64,000 nucleotides of DNA from contig VXAI01000137.1 of NCBI GenBank assembly GCA_013399305.1, positions 1-64,000 of the forward strand, given 5' to 3'. The position numbers and the translations under genes are program-made. Shown here one piece after another: positions 22,480-35,588 of the stretch (positions within the stretch are counted from its first letter, which is position 1; every line of letters begins with the position of its first letter). The notes below the pieces were generated by a model, which did not search any database, had not been told where the DNA came from, and saw only the letters and a program-made list of their open reading frames with translations. Origin of the DNA: Rostratula benghalensis. Its lineage: Eukaryota; Chordata; Aves; Charadriiformes; Rostratulidae.

Positions 22480-22880
22480 AAGGGGCACATCACCGGCAGT
22501 GACTTGGTATTTACCATCAGACCTCCTGCTGATCCCTGTGACACCTCACCTTCAACATTGCATTTGGTGCTAATTCCCAGCTGAGGCTGGTCTTTGAGGT
22601 CTGCCAGGCAGCCAGCTTTTAATCCATTTTACAAACGGCTTTTTTTGATAATTTAGAGTGCCAGTTTTTTAATGGAAACGTATCACCCACAAGTTAAGTA
22701 TGGAGTACAGGGTACGGGGACAAAAGTCTGAGCATATTGTACAGTCCTAATTGCCTCGATCAAACCAATCTGTAATCTCACTCAAGAAGGATAAGACAGG
22801 CTCATTTGAAAATACTGTTTTTCTATCAAAACCAACTTGACTGACGTTGATTATATTCTTGTCATTTAGTTCCATATGGA
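22480..22880 (-). mobile_element. Ancient CR1-type LINE, reverse-transcriptase fossil
   Basis: The plus strand carries a degenerate reverse complement of the CR1 reverse-transcriptase region. CTGCTGATCCCTGTGACACC stands where the antisense of 'GVPQGS' is expected. GCCAGCTTTTAATCCATTTT stands where 'ccagccagttttttaccca' is expected. GTAATCTCACTCAAGAAGGA stands where 'gtcatctcatcatagaagga' is expected, and CAACTTGACTGACGTTGATT where 'catgttgactggg' is expected. The order agrees over about 400 bases. It has many indels and no coding capacity. Confidence 0.6.
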
Positions 22881-25238
22881 TTGAATCATATGTCAGCGTT
22901 GCCACCGTTTTGCATGGAATCTGTTTGTCGTGCTTGTTGTTACCTGTGCTGTCCTGCTTGCCTCTTCATCAATGTATGGTCCTTCTCCTGGCCTTCAGGA
23001 GCTTCTCCATATGCTAAGGCTTGAAGTAAAATAAACATGAACAGCCCAGAGGCCTATGGAGGCAGGTCTTAAGGACCCATTGATGCAAATTTTCTAGCTG
23101 ACTGATCTAAAAATATTTGTCTGTAGTAGATATCTAATATCCTCCTTGGTTCTACCAACAGAGGAGATTCATCTCACCTAATTTTAGCTGCCAAAAAGGC
23201 AGGTGTTCGGTGTGAGCCAAGTGTCTAGCCTCCCCCTCTCTAGTCAATGGAGAGAAGCACTTTTAGAAAGCGACTCATCCCACCCATCTCTGGAGCGACT
23301 GAATCACTCTCCAGAAGAGCTGCCTCTCTCCATCAACTGCTTAGAAAGGCAAAATAGCTATCTGGATCAGACACTAATGCTTGATGGCCCTCTTCCCTTT
23401 TAGTAATGATGCCTTCTACCTGGTATTTGTATCCCCTCCTTCATCGTTTTTTTTTAAATGATGCACTGCTTTTTATTTCTTCTTGCCACTTTCATCTTGC
23501 TGTTCACCCAAGATGAGCACCACTCTGAACACTGTAGCTTTTTGACATCCCCAAAACCCCCTCTTCTTTGCAACCTTCCCTTTTCCATCCAGGGGATTTC
23601 ATCTTGATGTTTTATCCCATTTCTCTTCACAGCTTTGTAAACCTACTGTGCTACCAGATGCTGCATCTCTCTGAGTCTGTTCTCTCTTAGCTCATCCCAA
23701 ATGCTGTCGCAGGTGATGTTCACAAGTCTGGGAACAGCCACCAGCTTCCAGTCCAGGGATAAATATAATTTTATCTGTCATAATGAGGTTTGAACCAGTT
23801 GGCTTGCATTTGGTGCAAGACCATTTGTGTCGGAAATTATCTCCTTTAATTTTTAGAAGGCTTGCAGATGTTTTTTCTGCTGGCTGCCAGAAACTTGTTA
23901 CATACCTGACTCACACTGACAGTCCCCTTAACAACAGCTGTGTTTTCTGAAATGTAATATGAAGGTGGACTCACAAGAAAGCTCATTTTACTCTTTTCTG
24001 CAACTCCGTGACCCACGTTGATTCTCGCATGCTACAAATACTTGTTCTTGGGCTTGATTGCAATCAGCCTGACTTGGTTTAAAACTGAGAGAATATAGAA
24101 GGCCAACACGCCTCAAGACCAAGCCTCTAACCATGTTTTACCAAGAACTCACAAAGAAAACTTGAGACAAACCACTTTTTCTCTTTCCACCTCCCCGTCA
24201 TTATAACGGAAACAACAACAACTCTGCTTTACAAAACGTTCTGAATTTCTTGGGTGCAAGAAGTTGCAAAAGTACAGACAGTTACTACTCACAGACCCAT
24301 GGTCATAATAGATGTTTTCGGCTTGGAGAACATTCAGATCTAGTTCCCCCTTTAAATAAAGTGGCTCACATGATTACTTCTGTAATGAGCTGGAACCCAC
24401 AAAAAACATGCTGTAACCGTCAGAGTTCAGATGTATTAGTACAAGAGAGCTCCCATAAATGCCCCAGAGCCAGATTTACAAATACAGATAAGATGTGGCC
24501 TGTAAAAAATCAGACATCAGGTCCAAATCTGAATTCTCCTAGGACTCGTATATATTAATTTCTCCTCCCTCTCTCCCTTTCCTCCTTCCCTGATGCTTTT
24601 GCCAAAGTAGATGAGCTGGCTACCATTAATGGCATCATCCTGAACATTTCTCCTGTTGCAGCATCAAGACTTGTTAAAGAAAATCACTGTGTAATGGCAT
24701 TACTTTGCACTTTTATACAGTACCTCTCAGCTGGGAACTCCAACACTGTCTACAAGCACAAATTGATTAACCCCCACAACACAGTGCCTGGTCAGAGCTA
24801 TCACCCACCTTTGCCAAACACCATGCAGAGGCTCAGTCTGCTTTGCTTGCCCCATGCTGGAAACCCATGGAAGAGTCAGGAGAAGAAAACAGAGACTGGT
24901 TCTCCTGCCTTTCTGACTCCCTCTGTGAACAACCTGTCTAGAAGTGGCCATTAGAGCACGTATTTGCAGTTCAAGAGTACTAGTGGGGGGCAGCTACAAA
25001 ATGGGGGGAGCAGTATGATTCCCCACATATTCCCTCCTCCCCTCTCCTCCTATTCTAGGGCACTGGAAGGCATAAAAATTGATGATCCATCCTTAGAGAG
25101 GAGCTTTCTGCGTGTGCATCTTGGTGGTGGGAAGTCAACCATGCGACATCTCTGGTGAAGGCAAAGGTTCCTGGGGTTCCCTGGGTCCCACTCTTGCACA
25201 CCAAGCCTGGTGGGATAGGGGAGAAGCATCTCCTCAAG
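22881..25238. other. Unique noncoding DNA
   Basis: No supported gene. Contains the SINE-like fragment at 24690-24800. Short frames only. Confidence 0.35.
24690..24800 (-). repeat. Ancient amniote SINE-like fragment
   Basis: GCATTACTTTGCACTTTTAT, CAGTACCTCTCAGCTGGGAA, CACTGTCTACAAGCAC and TTAACCCCCACAACACAGTG occur in the same order as phrases of an old MIR-like amniote repeat ('tagtgcctttcatc', 'gcactttacaa', 'ccccacaacac'). It is diverged, and the family name is tentative. Confidence 0.45.
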
Positions 25239-25572
25239 TCATAGATTCACAGAATGGTGAGGGTTCGAAGGGACCTCTGGAGATCATCTAGTCCAACCCC
25301 CTGCCAAAGCAGCAGCAGGTTACACAGGAACGTGTCCAGGTGGGTTTTGAAGATCTCCAGAAAAGGAGACTCAACACCCTCTCTGGGCATCCTCACAGTA
25401 AAGAATTTTTTCCTTACATTCATATGAAATTTCCTGTGTTCCAGTTTGTGCCTGTTACCCCTTGTTCAGTCAGAAAAGAGCCTGATCCTGTCTTCTTGAA
25501 ACCCATCTTTTAAGTATTTATAAGTATTGATGAGATCCCCTCTCAGTCTTCTCTTCTCCAGTTCTGACTCCT
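25239..25572 (-). mobile_element. CR1 LINE, 5'-truncated copy with 3' end
   Basis: It starts at the left with TCATAGATTCACAGAATGG, the reversed CR1 3' terminus. GACCTCTGGAGATCATCTAG follows, then reversed C-terminal ORF2 sequence to CTTCTCTTCTCCAGTTCTGA. Same 3'-end subfamily as the copies at 30301, 35589 and 51842. Confidence 0.93.
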
Positions 25573-28500
25573 GAACTCCTGCTCGGGCTCCTTCCCTTCC
25601 ACCAAGCACCAGAGGAAATGCTCGTGCCTTGTGCAGGAAATGGTACAGCTGATCAAATCCTCCCTGTCCCTCCCTTAAATTATTTAATGTCCTACAGGAG
25701 CAGATGACCCCTGCTAAGCAGACTGTCAGGAGAGCAGCAGCCTTTGATGCAGTAATTGGAAATTTCCATTCTTTGCTTGCAGCCTTGAAAAACAGAAGAG
25801 TCTAATATACTGGGAAATCTCCATGCTGAGCTAGGAAATTTCCATGATGGAAATTTTTAATATATTCTCTGGCTTTAAACTATTCAGGTTGATGCGGCTT
25901 GGGGTTTTTACTTTGTGTTTCGCGTTGTGTTAGGGGGTTGTGGTTTGGTTTCTTTCTGTTGATTTGTTTGCTTTGCCATTTGCCTGAAAGAATCAATGAA
26001 TGGCTGTGGGAAAGGTTGGAAAAATCAGCCGGACCAAAGGCAAGTAATGCATTTGCAGGAGAAACACGTGCAGGACTAGCAAGGCACCTGTAACACTCCT
26101 GGCCGAGTCAGAGATAATGGGAACCTGTATTTTTAAGGAGACGACTGCTGCCAGCGATGTTGCAGCGCACGGCGATGACTCCGCAAGAAGCTCTGCAGCA
26201 CAGCTTTGAAAGGTTGGAGCTTTTGATGCGCTTTCCATAAAAAGCCCAGGAGCCCAGAGGATGAGCATGCCTTTGCCCACTCAAATGCTTTGCAGACCAC
26301 ACCAAAAAAAGGCAGGTAAATAGTGGAGAAACAGCTCTTAAGAGGCACCTGGGTGAGCCATTGGTCTAAATACCTGGCTGTTCTTGCTGGCGCTTTGAAC
26401 AGAGAATTCTCAGGGACAGAAAACATAGGAGGGAATTGTCAGCTGTGCTGTAAAAATTATGATGAGGAGCTCGTAGGAATGAGGGTGGGAGGACAGCAAA
26501 GGAAACACATTGGAAGCGGAGCTACCGCCTTTCCTGAATGTAACAAGGAGACGCTGCACAGGCTCCCGGTTGGCTTCTGCAAACCCGTCCCGGGCTGCAG
26601 CCTCCGAGGCTCTGCCGGAATTGGACCCAGCTCCCTGCACGTGCCTCATCCTCCCCCATGCAGATGGTGGAGCTGCTGTGGCCGATCTGCCCAGCTAGAA
26701 TCAAAATGAGACGTGGCCTTGACATTTCAAAATAACCACATGAAAACAAAGCCCTACCAAACCCTAAAATCCCTTGGCTTGCAAAGCCCCCTCCATCCAG
26801 AACCAACAGAAAGGGCTGGTCTTATCACTCACTTGACCATTTATTTACATAAGCAGAAATTAGGGATTCATGGAGAAGGAGCCATTACAACTTCATTTTG
26901 TCAGCCAGCTGCTTGTGAATGGCAGGGATGGGGGACAACCTGACCCACACCAGGGGCTTCGTCTTTGGTCCAGAGTGTGCTTGTGGGGCGGATGCAGACA
27001 CAAGCACCTCCACAAAACCAGCCTAACCCAAAGGCAATGGGAGTTTCTTGGCTGCCTTCTTTCTAATGCCCAAAAAAAGTTTCCTCCCATTGGCCCAAGT
27101 GTGTTCAAGATGTCCCAGCGAGTTCTCAGAGCGCAGGAGCTCAAAGGAGACACTGGACTGGGAAGAATGGGTGGAGAACCCATCTGCTATTGATGTCCAA
27201 GCACACAAAACCAAAAAAACAAACTCATGGCACAGCACACAACGTCACCTCTCTTCCAGCTGAAACAGCACATTGCACCAAAATATCAAAAGCCCCATTT
27301 AACCGTGCTCCTACAGGGCCTTTTAAACTAGAAGACATTGGTCAGGTGGCACTGGGGGAGAAAAAATGAGACCTCAGAAGGTCCTCAGAGGGACCTTTTG
27401 CCATTGTGTCAACCTGTGAGGGCTTTCTGAAGATCCCCTTTTCTTATCCATCCCTCAAGCCTAAATACAAACGAACTAAGACACCAATCCCAATTATCTG
27501 TAATGGGCAACTGTTGAGCACCTGCCTGGGACATGTTGACTATAGATGACAAAATCAGAACTAAATCCTGCTCTGCGTTTGCAATTAATGCATAGAAGTA
27601 CATACCCCTAGGGCACAACTCATCTCCCTGTAAAGCAGACTTCACACTTAACCATAAGTAAAGTTACTGAGTTTAGAGTCTGGCTCTACAACACGAGTGG
27701 GTGGATCCAAGCCTCACAGACTCCAGAAGTGGGTGACTTTGGCTAGACAGATGGCTTTGTCACTGAAATCTCGTATTCGTTTATTTGTCCTTAAATCTGA
27801 TTCCATCTGCTGTCTCCTGCGTTAAACGTGGAAGGTAAAAGCCACCAATGGGGAAGGTCAGTCCTTTTGCTCTGGATTTGTGCAGCTCCTTGCACAGCCA
27901 AGTCCTGGTCCATACGCACAGCCCCCCAGGTACAGGAAGAATATGAACAATGTGCTGCTTCCCCCTGGGTTTGATCAACCAGGATTAGGGACCTTGCAAA
28001 AAAAAATCCATAAAAATCTCCGCAGGGCTTTCGCTGTCCTTTGCAAATCATAGTGTCTCTTATATTTTCAAGAATTTCTTTATTATTTCCTCTTCACTGC
28101 TCCTGCCAAAGAGTCACTTGAGTCATTTCCTCCATCCTGGAAGCAAGCCAAGCTCAGGATCGGGTCACCAAAATCAGGACCACGTCTTTGAGTGGGAATT
28201 TGGCCCAAGCCCAGGACCTGGTGTCCTGGAGCCTGGCACATGGTTCGGCCACTATTCTGGGATTGGGGAATTTGAGGCATGGTTTCAGGCTGTGGTTCGT
28301 TGGGTTTCTCCACTTTGCCACCTCAGCCTGACCTTCACTGCTGGCCTGCTGAACCCAAGCCAGGTTTTCTACGAAATGGGTCTCTCACCTGAACTTTTTG
28401 GGCTCAGGGGTGTCGTTCAGCCCAAGCAGGGAATACTCCCCCAGCCTGGCTAATTGCTACTTCTCGCAGGCTGCAGATGGAGAGGGCAGGGGGAGGGCGG

Positions 28501-30300
28501 ATAGCTGCTGTACGTGATGGTATAGCAAGCAGTCTGACTTTTGGACCTGTTCCTCAGTGGTTTTATTTCTAAAAAGGATTTATTAGGACAGACTGTTTGA
28601 TTTAATATGCCAGGGATGTGCTCTGTGGGTCACAAGAGTAAAAGCTGATGAAGGACCTTCAGCAAATGCTGCCAACAGTATTTTGCCCATATTTCCTTCC
28701 ATGGTCCAAGAAATTTGCTAGATTTCTGTTTGGGTGGGTGAGGGATTTTTTTAGCTCATTAAGAGTTTTACTAGTCTAGGTCAAATTTTACGGGCGTATA
28801 GAAACTGCATGTCAAATTTACAACCGGAATATTCACAGTCAAGGGATTTACATCGAGGCTGAAACTGTTTAAATAATCAGTCACTCAAGGAGCAGCTATA
28901 CTTTTCCTGGCCAGCCAAAACAAACCCATCCAAATGGGATCAACTCCAGAGCGGAGCTGGTGCCTGGTCTGTGCAGAGTTAAACCAGAGTCGAGCACTTT
29001 ATCGCTCTGCTCTGGTTACCTTAGCACCTCTCCCAGCCGCTGGAAGATTACCCACATTATACATTCAACAGGATTAGTTCCAGGCATTTTCCAAAGTGAA
29101 TTTTCACTCTTCCCTGATAGCTTGGTTTCCCAAGGAAGTGAGGATCAAGTGTTTGAGTGCCATGCATTTGGGTTCACGCTTATCCACCTGTCTCTACAAC
29201 ACCTCTCTCAGCTGGTGAACCTGTTGGGCGTCTTCAGCTGAACTCGATAGAGAGATGGAGAACTCAGAAATGCTAATTTGCTGGAAGTTTAATGTAAGCA
29301 AGCAAGCAAAGGGGAGCAGCAAGGAATAGGAAGACTGCAGACTGACAACAGCTTCCCTGGGAATCCAGACAGAAATGAAGTCTTGTAAAGCCATCACCTG
29401 CAACCAAGGTGGGCCTGAGCCTCCAGCCTATGAGGCATCAGAGAATCCACATACAAAACGCATCTTTATTGGAAACCTTATTTGTAACTGTTAGAACTAC
29501 TGGGTTGTCGGGTTTTTTTATTTAGAAGTTGTTATTTTAGAGGAATAAGTACCTTGTGGTGCAGCATCAGAGGGAAAACACAGTGAGAAACACCATTACC
29601 AAGTGGAGCTGAGCTGAAAGCGCTGCCTCCCGTTGTGATGCTGTGCAGTACTGAGCAACGGAGAAAGACAATATTAAACAGAAACAGGCTGTGATATTGG
29701 CTCATGGCCTGAGCACAGGCCTGGGAATTTGGAAATCCCAGGATCAAATCATGTCCCCGACAACAGCTCCTTTTATTGCCTACATACGTTTGGGTTTTTG
29801 GCTACCCTAGCTAAAAGAAGTGGGGATAATAGAGCCTGTCTCCCAGGATCACTCCTGTCCAGCAATATGTAATCACTTGATGTGCTCAGAGGATGAAATG
29901 AACCCCACAGTGAAATAAAAGGCACCAACCATCACTCCTGTAGGCATTCAGAGCTTCTCCCTACCTTTGACAGCTGCCATGCTATAGCAGAGATTGTTCT
30001 GCTCAGCCCTAGCCTCAGAATCCAAATTTAGATCGTGTCCTATGACAGGAATAATTTACATGACAAAATCTGCCTTTCTCCAGATTCCTCTAATTAAGTC
30101 CTTCCTCCCTCGCAGGCGAAGCCGTTATCATGCTGGTGGAGCACTGCAGGAAACCCGCCGTGGGAAAGGCAGTGTATCCATCTGTGGGATGATCTCCTGA
30201 GCCCATCAGGATGTATTTGGGTGCTGGACATCTCAGGGTCAGCCCAAACAGCCAGGAAGGGGGTGAGGGCTTCTCATCCTCCTTTAGTCCCACCACCTCC
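25573..30300. other. Unique noncoding DNA with one SINE-like fragment
   Basis: No gene recognised in about 4.7 kb. Open frames of up to 128 codons overlap on both strands. A SINE-like fossil lies at 29690-29905. 26140-26210 is a CpG-containing unique block that could be regulatory, but only by appearance. Confidence 0.35.
29690..29905 (+). repeat. Ancient MIR/CORE-SINE-like fragment
   Basis: CTGGGAATTTGGAAATCCCA precedes AGTGGGGATAATAGAGCCTG, then TGTGCTCAGAGGATGAAATG. The order resembles 'cctgggttcgaatccc', 'aaaatggggataatagtacct' and a 3' 'gcgctcagatactatggtgatg' block. It is heavily diverged, with an unrelated-looking middle. Confidence 0.4.
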
Positions 30301-30704
30301 CATAGGAGGAAAGGCTGAGGGAGCTGTGTCTCTTTAGCTTGGAGAAGAGGAGCCTGAGAGGTGACCTATAAATGTTTGTAAATAAGTAAAGGGTGAGTGT
30401 CAGGAGGATGGAGTCAGACTCTTCTCAGTGACATCCAATGATAGGACAAGGGGCAATGAGCACAAGCTGGAACATAGGAGGTTCCACAGAAATATGATGA
30501 AAAACTTCTTCACAGTGAGGGTGACGGAACACTGGAATGGGCTGCCCAGAGAGGTTGTGGAGTCTCCTTCTCTGGAGACATTCAAAACCCGCCTGGACGC
30601 GTTCCTGTGTGATCTGATCTAGCTGTTCCTGCTCTGTCAAGGGGATTGGACTGGATGATCTCTCAAGGTCCCTTCTAAACCCTGTTATTCTGTGATTCTG
30701 TGAT
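30301..30704 (+). mobile_element. CR1 LINE, 5'-truncated copy with intact 3' end
   Basis: It begins at AGGAGGAAAGGCTGAGGGAG (the '[10 protein letters not shown]' coding part) and ends with TTATTCTGTGATTCTGTGAT at 30685-30704. The last coding segment is an open frame to its natural stop. It belongs to the 'GGACTGGATGATCTCTCAAG' subfamily. Confidence 0.94.
30428..30622 (+). pseudogene. CR1 ORF2 C-terminal remnant
   Basis: A 64-codon stretch open to the natural ORF2 stop. It contains [17 protein letters not shown] and then [20 protein letters not shown], ending in FLCDLI. This is the C-terminal tail of the CR1 replicase, with no catalytic domain, so it has no function on its own. The ATG at its head is incidental. 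Confidence 0.85.
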
Positions 30705-32752
30705 TGAGCTGCTGGTATTATTCAGGAACCAAGGGTGTCAACTACCCTTGGGACAATTTTTAGGATGGATGTGGATGTTGTTGCCAATCTGTGTGGTTGC
30801 AGGTGTCTGAATGACAATGGATGTTGGTGAGTTTTTGGCATTACCTGGGTCTCCACTGAGCATGTAGGGTAGAAAGGCCCACCATACTCAGTATCAATTG
30901 TCATCTTCCAGTGGACATGCTCAGCTGCTAACATGTCTGGCAGCTCAGGAATGAAAGCAACATGGTCACACAAATGAGTATGAGCGTGTCCCTTGCTGAT
31001 GGTTTTAGGAAATTCCATGTATCCTTTAAAGTATTCTTGGAAAACAAAACCAACCCTCCTTAAGCATTTATTCTGGGGTCATTCAGGATGTCTCTGAGTT
31101 ACTCGCAGCACAGTATGGTTTCAAAAGCTTCCTTCTTGAATAGCTGCCACCTCTCCTGCTGGGAAGATCTGCACGTATAACCAGCAGAGGAACTTCTTCC
31201 TCCTGTGGCAGGGATATGCATGGAGCCTTCATGGTACTCCCCATCTCTGCAGATCCCGGGAGGGTCAGACTTCACTTCAGATCTTCTACCCTGCCAAGAT
31301 CCCTCTGCTGAGGCACCCAGTGCTCTCCCAAAGGCAGCTTGCTATCTGCTCCATGTCTACATGACTTGGATGTCCCACTCTGCCAACACCGGTTGGTCCT
31401 GTGGCGGGATCAAAGGGTTTGGCATTCCATTGAGACTCGGAGCACAGAAAGAGGGTGGCCACAGTCATCAGCAAAACTCAGAAGGAAGGAAGGGTGGCAC
31501 TGCAGTTTCCAAGTGCTACAGATCCTCTGGCTCCAAGAAGTCTCAATGAGATGAGTCGGTATTTGTTATCTGCTGATGGCACATCGCCATCCCTACTAGG
31601 TCTGGGTGTGATTTGGTATTGCCCGTATTTCTCTGGACAGGGGCACAGAAGCAGCCCGAGAAAGAACAGCAAGGAGGCTCCAGGAACCACAAAAACACTT
31701 GCCAGTGATGCAGTTGGAGATGCTCTTCCCAGGGAGCAGGTCTTCCTCCAGCCTCCACATGCCAGGACAGATCATCTTTCAGATGAGTCACTATCTCCAT
31801 GCCCTCAAACCCAGCAGTGACTCCAGGAGTGACTCTCTCATGCTCCTTGTGAGAACCACGTGTTCCTCCATGACACCCATCCAGCCAATGACCTGAGTCC
31901 TATGCCCTCTGCTTCACCCATCCCTCTATTGACTTTGTGCTAAGAGCTGTGCACAGTGTTACAGTGGGTAGAGGACACATGGGACATGATGGCCAGCAGC
32001 AACATCTGGGCCATATTGGGTGGGAACAGGACCTCCAGCATGCTTGTGCTTGATAAATGAGGTGGTGGACCCTTGGAGGCTCAGCCACTTTATCCATTTG
32101 TGTGTGAGGCCCCATAATGCATTTACATATTTGGAAAAACCTCTTTCCCATGAACCTGCAGCACCTTTTTATGGTGCAAGCAGGTATCCCCTGCCCTTCA
32201 GCTGCAGAACAGCTCTTTGGGCAGCTGCCTGCATTTTCATCAACAACAAAGCTCCTGCCAAAGGCACCCTGTTGTCCCCAAATAGGAGGACATTGGTTTC
32301 GCGCTCTCAGACTTCGCACAGGAAAAGGGGTCATTTCATTCAGCTATTGCTGCCAGTTTCCACCAAAGGGATCACAATTCAGGGTCTGTTTCTGCGTTGG
32401 AAGCCAACCACATAATGCTCTTAATCTTGGTAATTGCGGTTTATTAGGGTTCTTGGAAACTGGCAAAATGGCTTTCAGAGGAATAAAAAAAATTCCCAAA
32501 CTCCAAATCAGGGAGGAAATTCCCTCAGTGGATCACAGCTGAAAACAAACATGTTTTTGTGCTTCCAGAAAATCAGCAAGAGTAACAGTGCCATTGTTTG
32601 TGTAAGGGGAATTTCCACATTTCAGGGAACAGCTTGGAAGCAGTTGCAGCGGCTGCCCTCAGGAGAGCAGGAGATGTGAACCAGCATCAGGAAAAATCAC
32701 AGCAGGTTAAAAACCGTGGGATTTTTTAAAATCATCATACAGATTTGGGGGG

Positions 32753-32783
<31 letters not shown>

Positions 32784-33600
32784 GGTCTTTCTGTGCCTGC
32801 TTTCTGAACCTTCAGGGGGCATATTTTCCTGGTTTCCTCTAAGTGTGAGGACCACAAATATACCAGTGCATTTTTGCCACTAATAAAAACTCCTTGTCAT
32901 GGAGCCATGTGACTCTGGGCACCCTTGTGTCAATGATGTAATGAAATACTACACGATTTATGATAAAATTAGACAAGTCAGCAACACCAAAACCTACCAT
33001 GGGAAATGAGTATGCCACCTGGAGGAAAAAAACAAGCTTGGCTTTGAAGAGCCATGCTGGGCTGAGCCTTAGGACAACCTGATTTTGTCCTGCTGTGCAT
33101 TGGGGAGCATCTGTGAAGTGTCTGGTGTTGACATCCTGCCTGCCTGAGCAAGGAGGAACCATGCCTCCATCGGTCTCAGACCTTGTTCTCTTCTCCATCC
33201 AGCTGTTGTGTTGGAGGATGGGGCCGATCTGCCAGTGGTGTGGGTGGGAGATGCCTCACCACAGCAAGCAACTTTGTGGGATCTGATTTTACCCAAAAAG
33301 TGATCCCACCTCAGAGGTCTTCATGGCAGGAGAGTGATCTCTGCTGAAGAGGTGCTGGTATAATGCTGGTGTCTTCTGCACCTCAAGAGAGTATCCATCT
33401 CTTACCTAGGGCTAAAATAGGCTGAGCAGACAAGCAAGACTTGTTGATCCCTTGGCATGACTTGTAGGATGAGTTTTTGCTCTCCCAGTGTCCCTATCTT
33501 GCCTCCATACTTGCTTCCTAGGACTGCAGTCCTTTTCCAGGTAAAGGACCTCATGGAGACCACCTGTATGCTGTATCACTCTGGAAGGACCCGCAGAGAA
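30705..33600. other. Unrecognised DNA with several medium-length open frames
   Basis: Between two CR1 copies. Open frames of 98-144 codons occur on both strands (for example 30722-31018 minus, 31900-32334 minus, 31455-31820 plus). None contains a motif that I recognise, and frames overlap, which argues against real exons. It could hold remnants of an older element. A T23 run lies at 32760-32783. Confidence 0.3.
32760..32783 (+). repeat. Poly(T) run
   Basis: An uninterrupted T run of about 24 bases. Its length is probably uncertain in the assembly. Confidence 0.9.
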
Positions 33601-34136
33601 CATCAGGCTGATCCCATTAATTCTGAAGTGCTGTGTCCACCTTTGGAACCCTCAGTACAAGAAGGACATCAACTTGCTGGAACAAGTCCAGAGAAGGCCA
33701 CAAAGATGAGCTGGAGCCCCTCTGCCCTGAGGACAGGCTGAAAGAGTTTGGGGTTGTGGGGTTGTTCAGCCTGGAGAAGAGAAGATTATGGGGAGACCCT
33801 ATAGCAACCTTCCACTGCCTAAAGGGGTCCAACAGGAAAGATGGGAAGGGACTTTTGATCGGGGAGTGGAGCAATAGGATGAGGGGGAACAGTTTTGCAT
33901 GGAAATATGGGAGATTTAGATTAGATATTAGGAAGAAATTCTTTCCTATGAGGGTGGTGAGACACTGCAACAGGTGGCCCACTGTGTATGCCCCATCCCT
34001 GGAGATGTTCCAGGCCAGGTTGGATGGGGCTTGGAGCAACCTGGTCTGGTGGGAGGTGTCCCTGCCCAGGGCAGGGGGATTAGAACTGTATGATATTTAT
34101 GGTCCCTTCCAATCCAAACCATTCTATGATTCTGTG
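33601..34136 (+). mobile_element. CR1 LINE, 5'-truncated copy with 3' end
   Basis: It runs from about GAAGTGCTGTGTCCACCTTT through 'AACAAGTCCAGAGAAGGCCA' and 'GAGCCCCTCTGCCCTGAGGA'. It ends at CCATTCTATGATTCTGTG (34119-34136). It belongs to the subfamily whose 3' UTR includes 'GGTCCCTTCCAATCCAAACC'. A 178-codon plus frame (33633-34169) covers it; this is frame-shifted CR1 sequence, not a host gene. Confidence 0.93.
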
Positions 34137-35588
34137 AAAGGTCTCAAAGAAAGGATCCTGCATATCTAGGAGGTGGGGACCACATTAAATCTAAGCTTGG
34201 TCAAGGCAAACCCAAAGCTTTCTCTTACTATCCCCTTGCTGAGTAGTGCCTTATTCCTGTTAAATACCATGAGCCCAAAAACCATGCAAGGTCCTCGGGG
34301 GCAGAAAGATATTGGGAGGGAGGGACTTGCTGCCTTGCTGGGCTCTGCCCAAGGCAGGGACTGAAGTCCAGGCAGGGACAGAGCCCACTGGCCAAGGATG
34401 GAGTCCCACGGGGACAACAGGTAGGGAGTGAGGGGAAGTGAGAAGGAGAGGGGGTGAGGGACCCAGAAATCTCTGTCTTGTCTTGCTGGCCTTCAGCTGT
34501 CCGTGCGGATGGATGCTCTCACCCTAAACGTTGCAGTGAGATATTCCAGCCTCAGCTGATCGCCCTGTCTGATACCATTTGGGAGATTACCATATCCCTT
34601 GGCTGGGCTGCCTGCCAGGAAAACATGACTGAGAGGGCGATAAGAAGGGTGCTTTGCGGGGAAGGCGGTGGCGTCACTGCTGACAGGGCTGTTACCTCAT
34701 CCCCTCTGAGTAAGCATCGTGTGGCCACCGTGAAACTGGGGCAGTGCCTTGGCATGGGCTGACACAGGGTTGGGGGCTGGGGAGTGAGGGCAGGGTCACA
34801 TTATTCCTGCCACCACAGATGAACCTGTAACAAATATTTGGCAGGATGGGGCAGGCGCTTGGGACGTGCCGCTGGGACATCTGCCCTGTCTTGCTGCAGA
34901 CTGGGAGTAAAGAATGTGGCTGTTCTTGGGTCGACAGGTCGAATCCTCTGCCCTACCATACTCCTTACAGTGTGTCTGAGTGATGCAAGGTCCTTCTGGG
35001 GCATAGGGAAGACGAAATCTCAGCTGTCAATACTTACTAGTAACAGTCCCCTATATTCTGTTAATTTTAGTACTTCTTTTCAAAAACAGTAAAAACTCAG
35101 CTGATAAAACTCAGAAGCTTGCACCTAGGCATGTTTGGGGTGGAGCACCCTTGCCAAGCAAAGATAAGCAAATGCAAGGTGGGAAGACCGTGGCTTAAAA
35201 ATACCCATGCAACCTGCAATGATCCATCTTGTGTGGGTGAGTCCTGATGGCCCTTAATTACCCACTCCCATGCTATTTTTGCACTGAGCTGCTGCCTTGC
35301 TCAGCGCTCAGGATGTACCGTGCTCAGTTAATGAGCAGCTAATCAGTGCTGTTCTTTGGCTGCTGAACCCTGCAGAGCTGGCCAATGGACCTCACAGCCC
35401 TGATGGTACAGGGATAGTCCTGCTCTGTCTCCAGGTGGAGGGAGGGCTCCTGGGGTGATCCAAGTATGCTGAGGGTTCAGCTTCTCTCATCAAAGACAGC
35501 TCACCTCAATGCTGGCCGTTTTTCAAGACTTTTTTGAAAATTATAGAAATCAGGCAGATCTGCACAGGAATCCAAAGGACAATACTAC
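34137..35588. other. Unique noncoding DNA
   Basis: No gene or repeat recognised; short overlapping frames only. Confidence 0.35.

Noticed and set aside
28083..28453. 111-codon plus and 76-codon minus frames
   Set aside because: Opposite-strand mutual shadows in GC-rich unique DNA, without motifs.
33633..34169. 178-codon plus frame
   Set aside because: It lies almost entirely in a CR1 copy and is a shifted or mixed reading of CR1 3' sequence.
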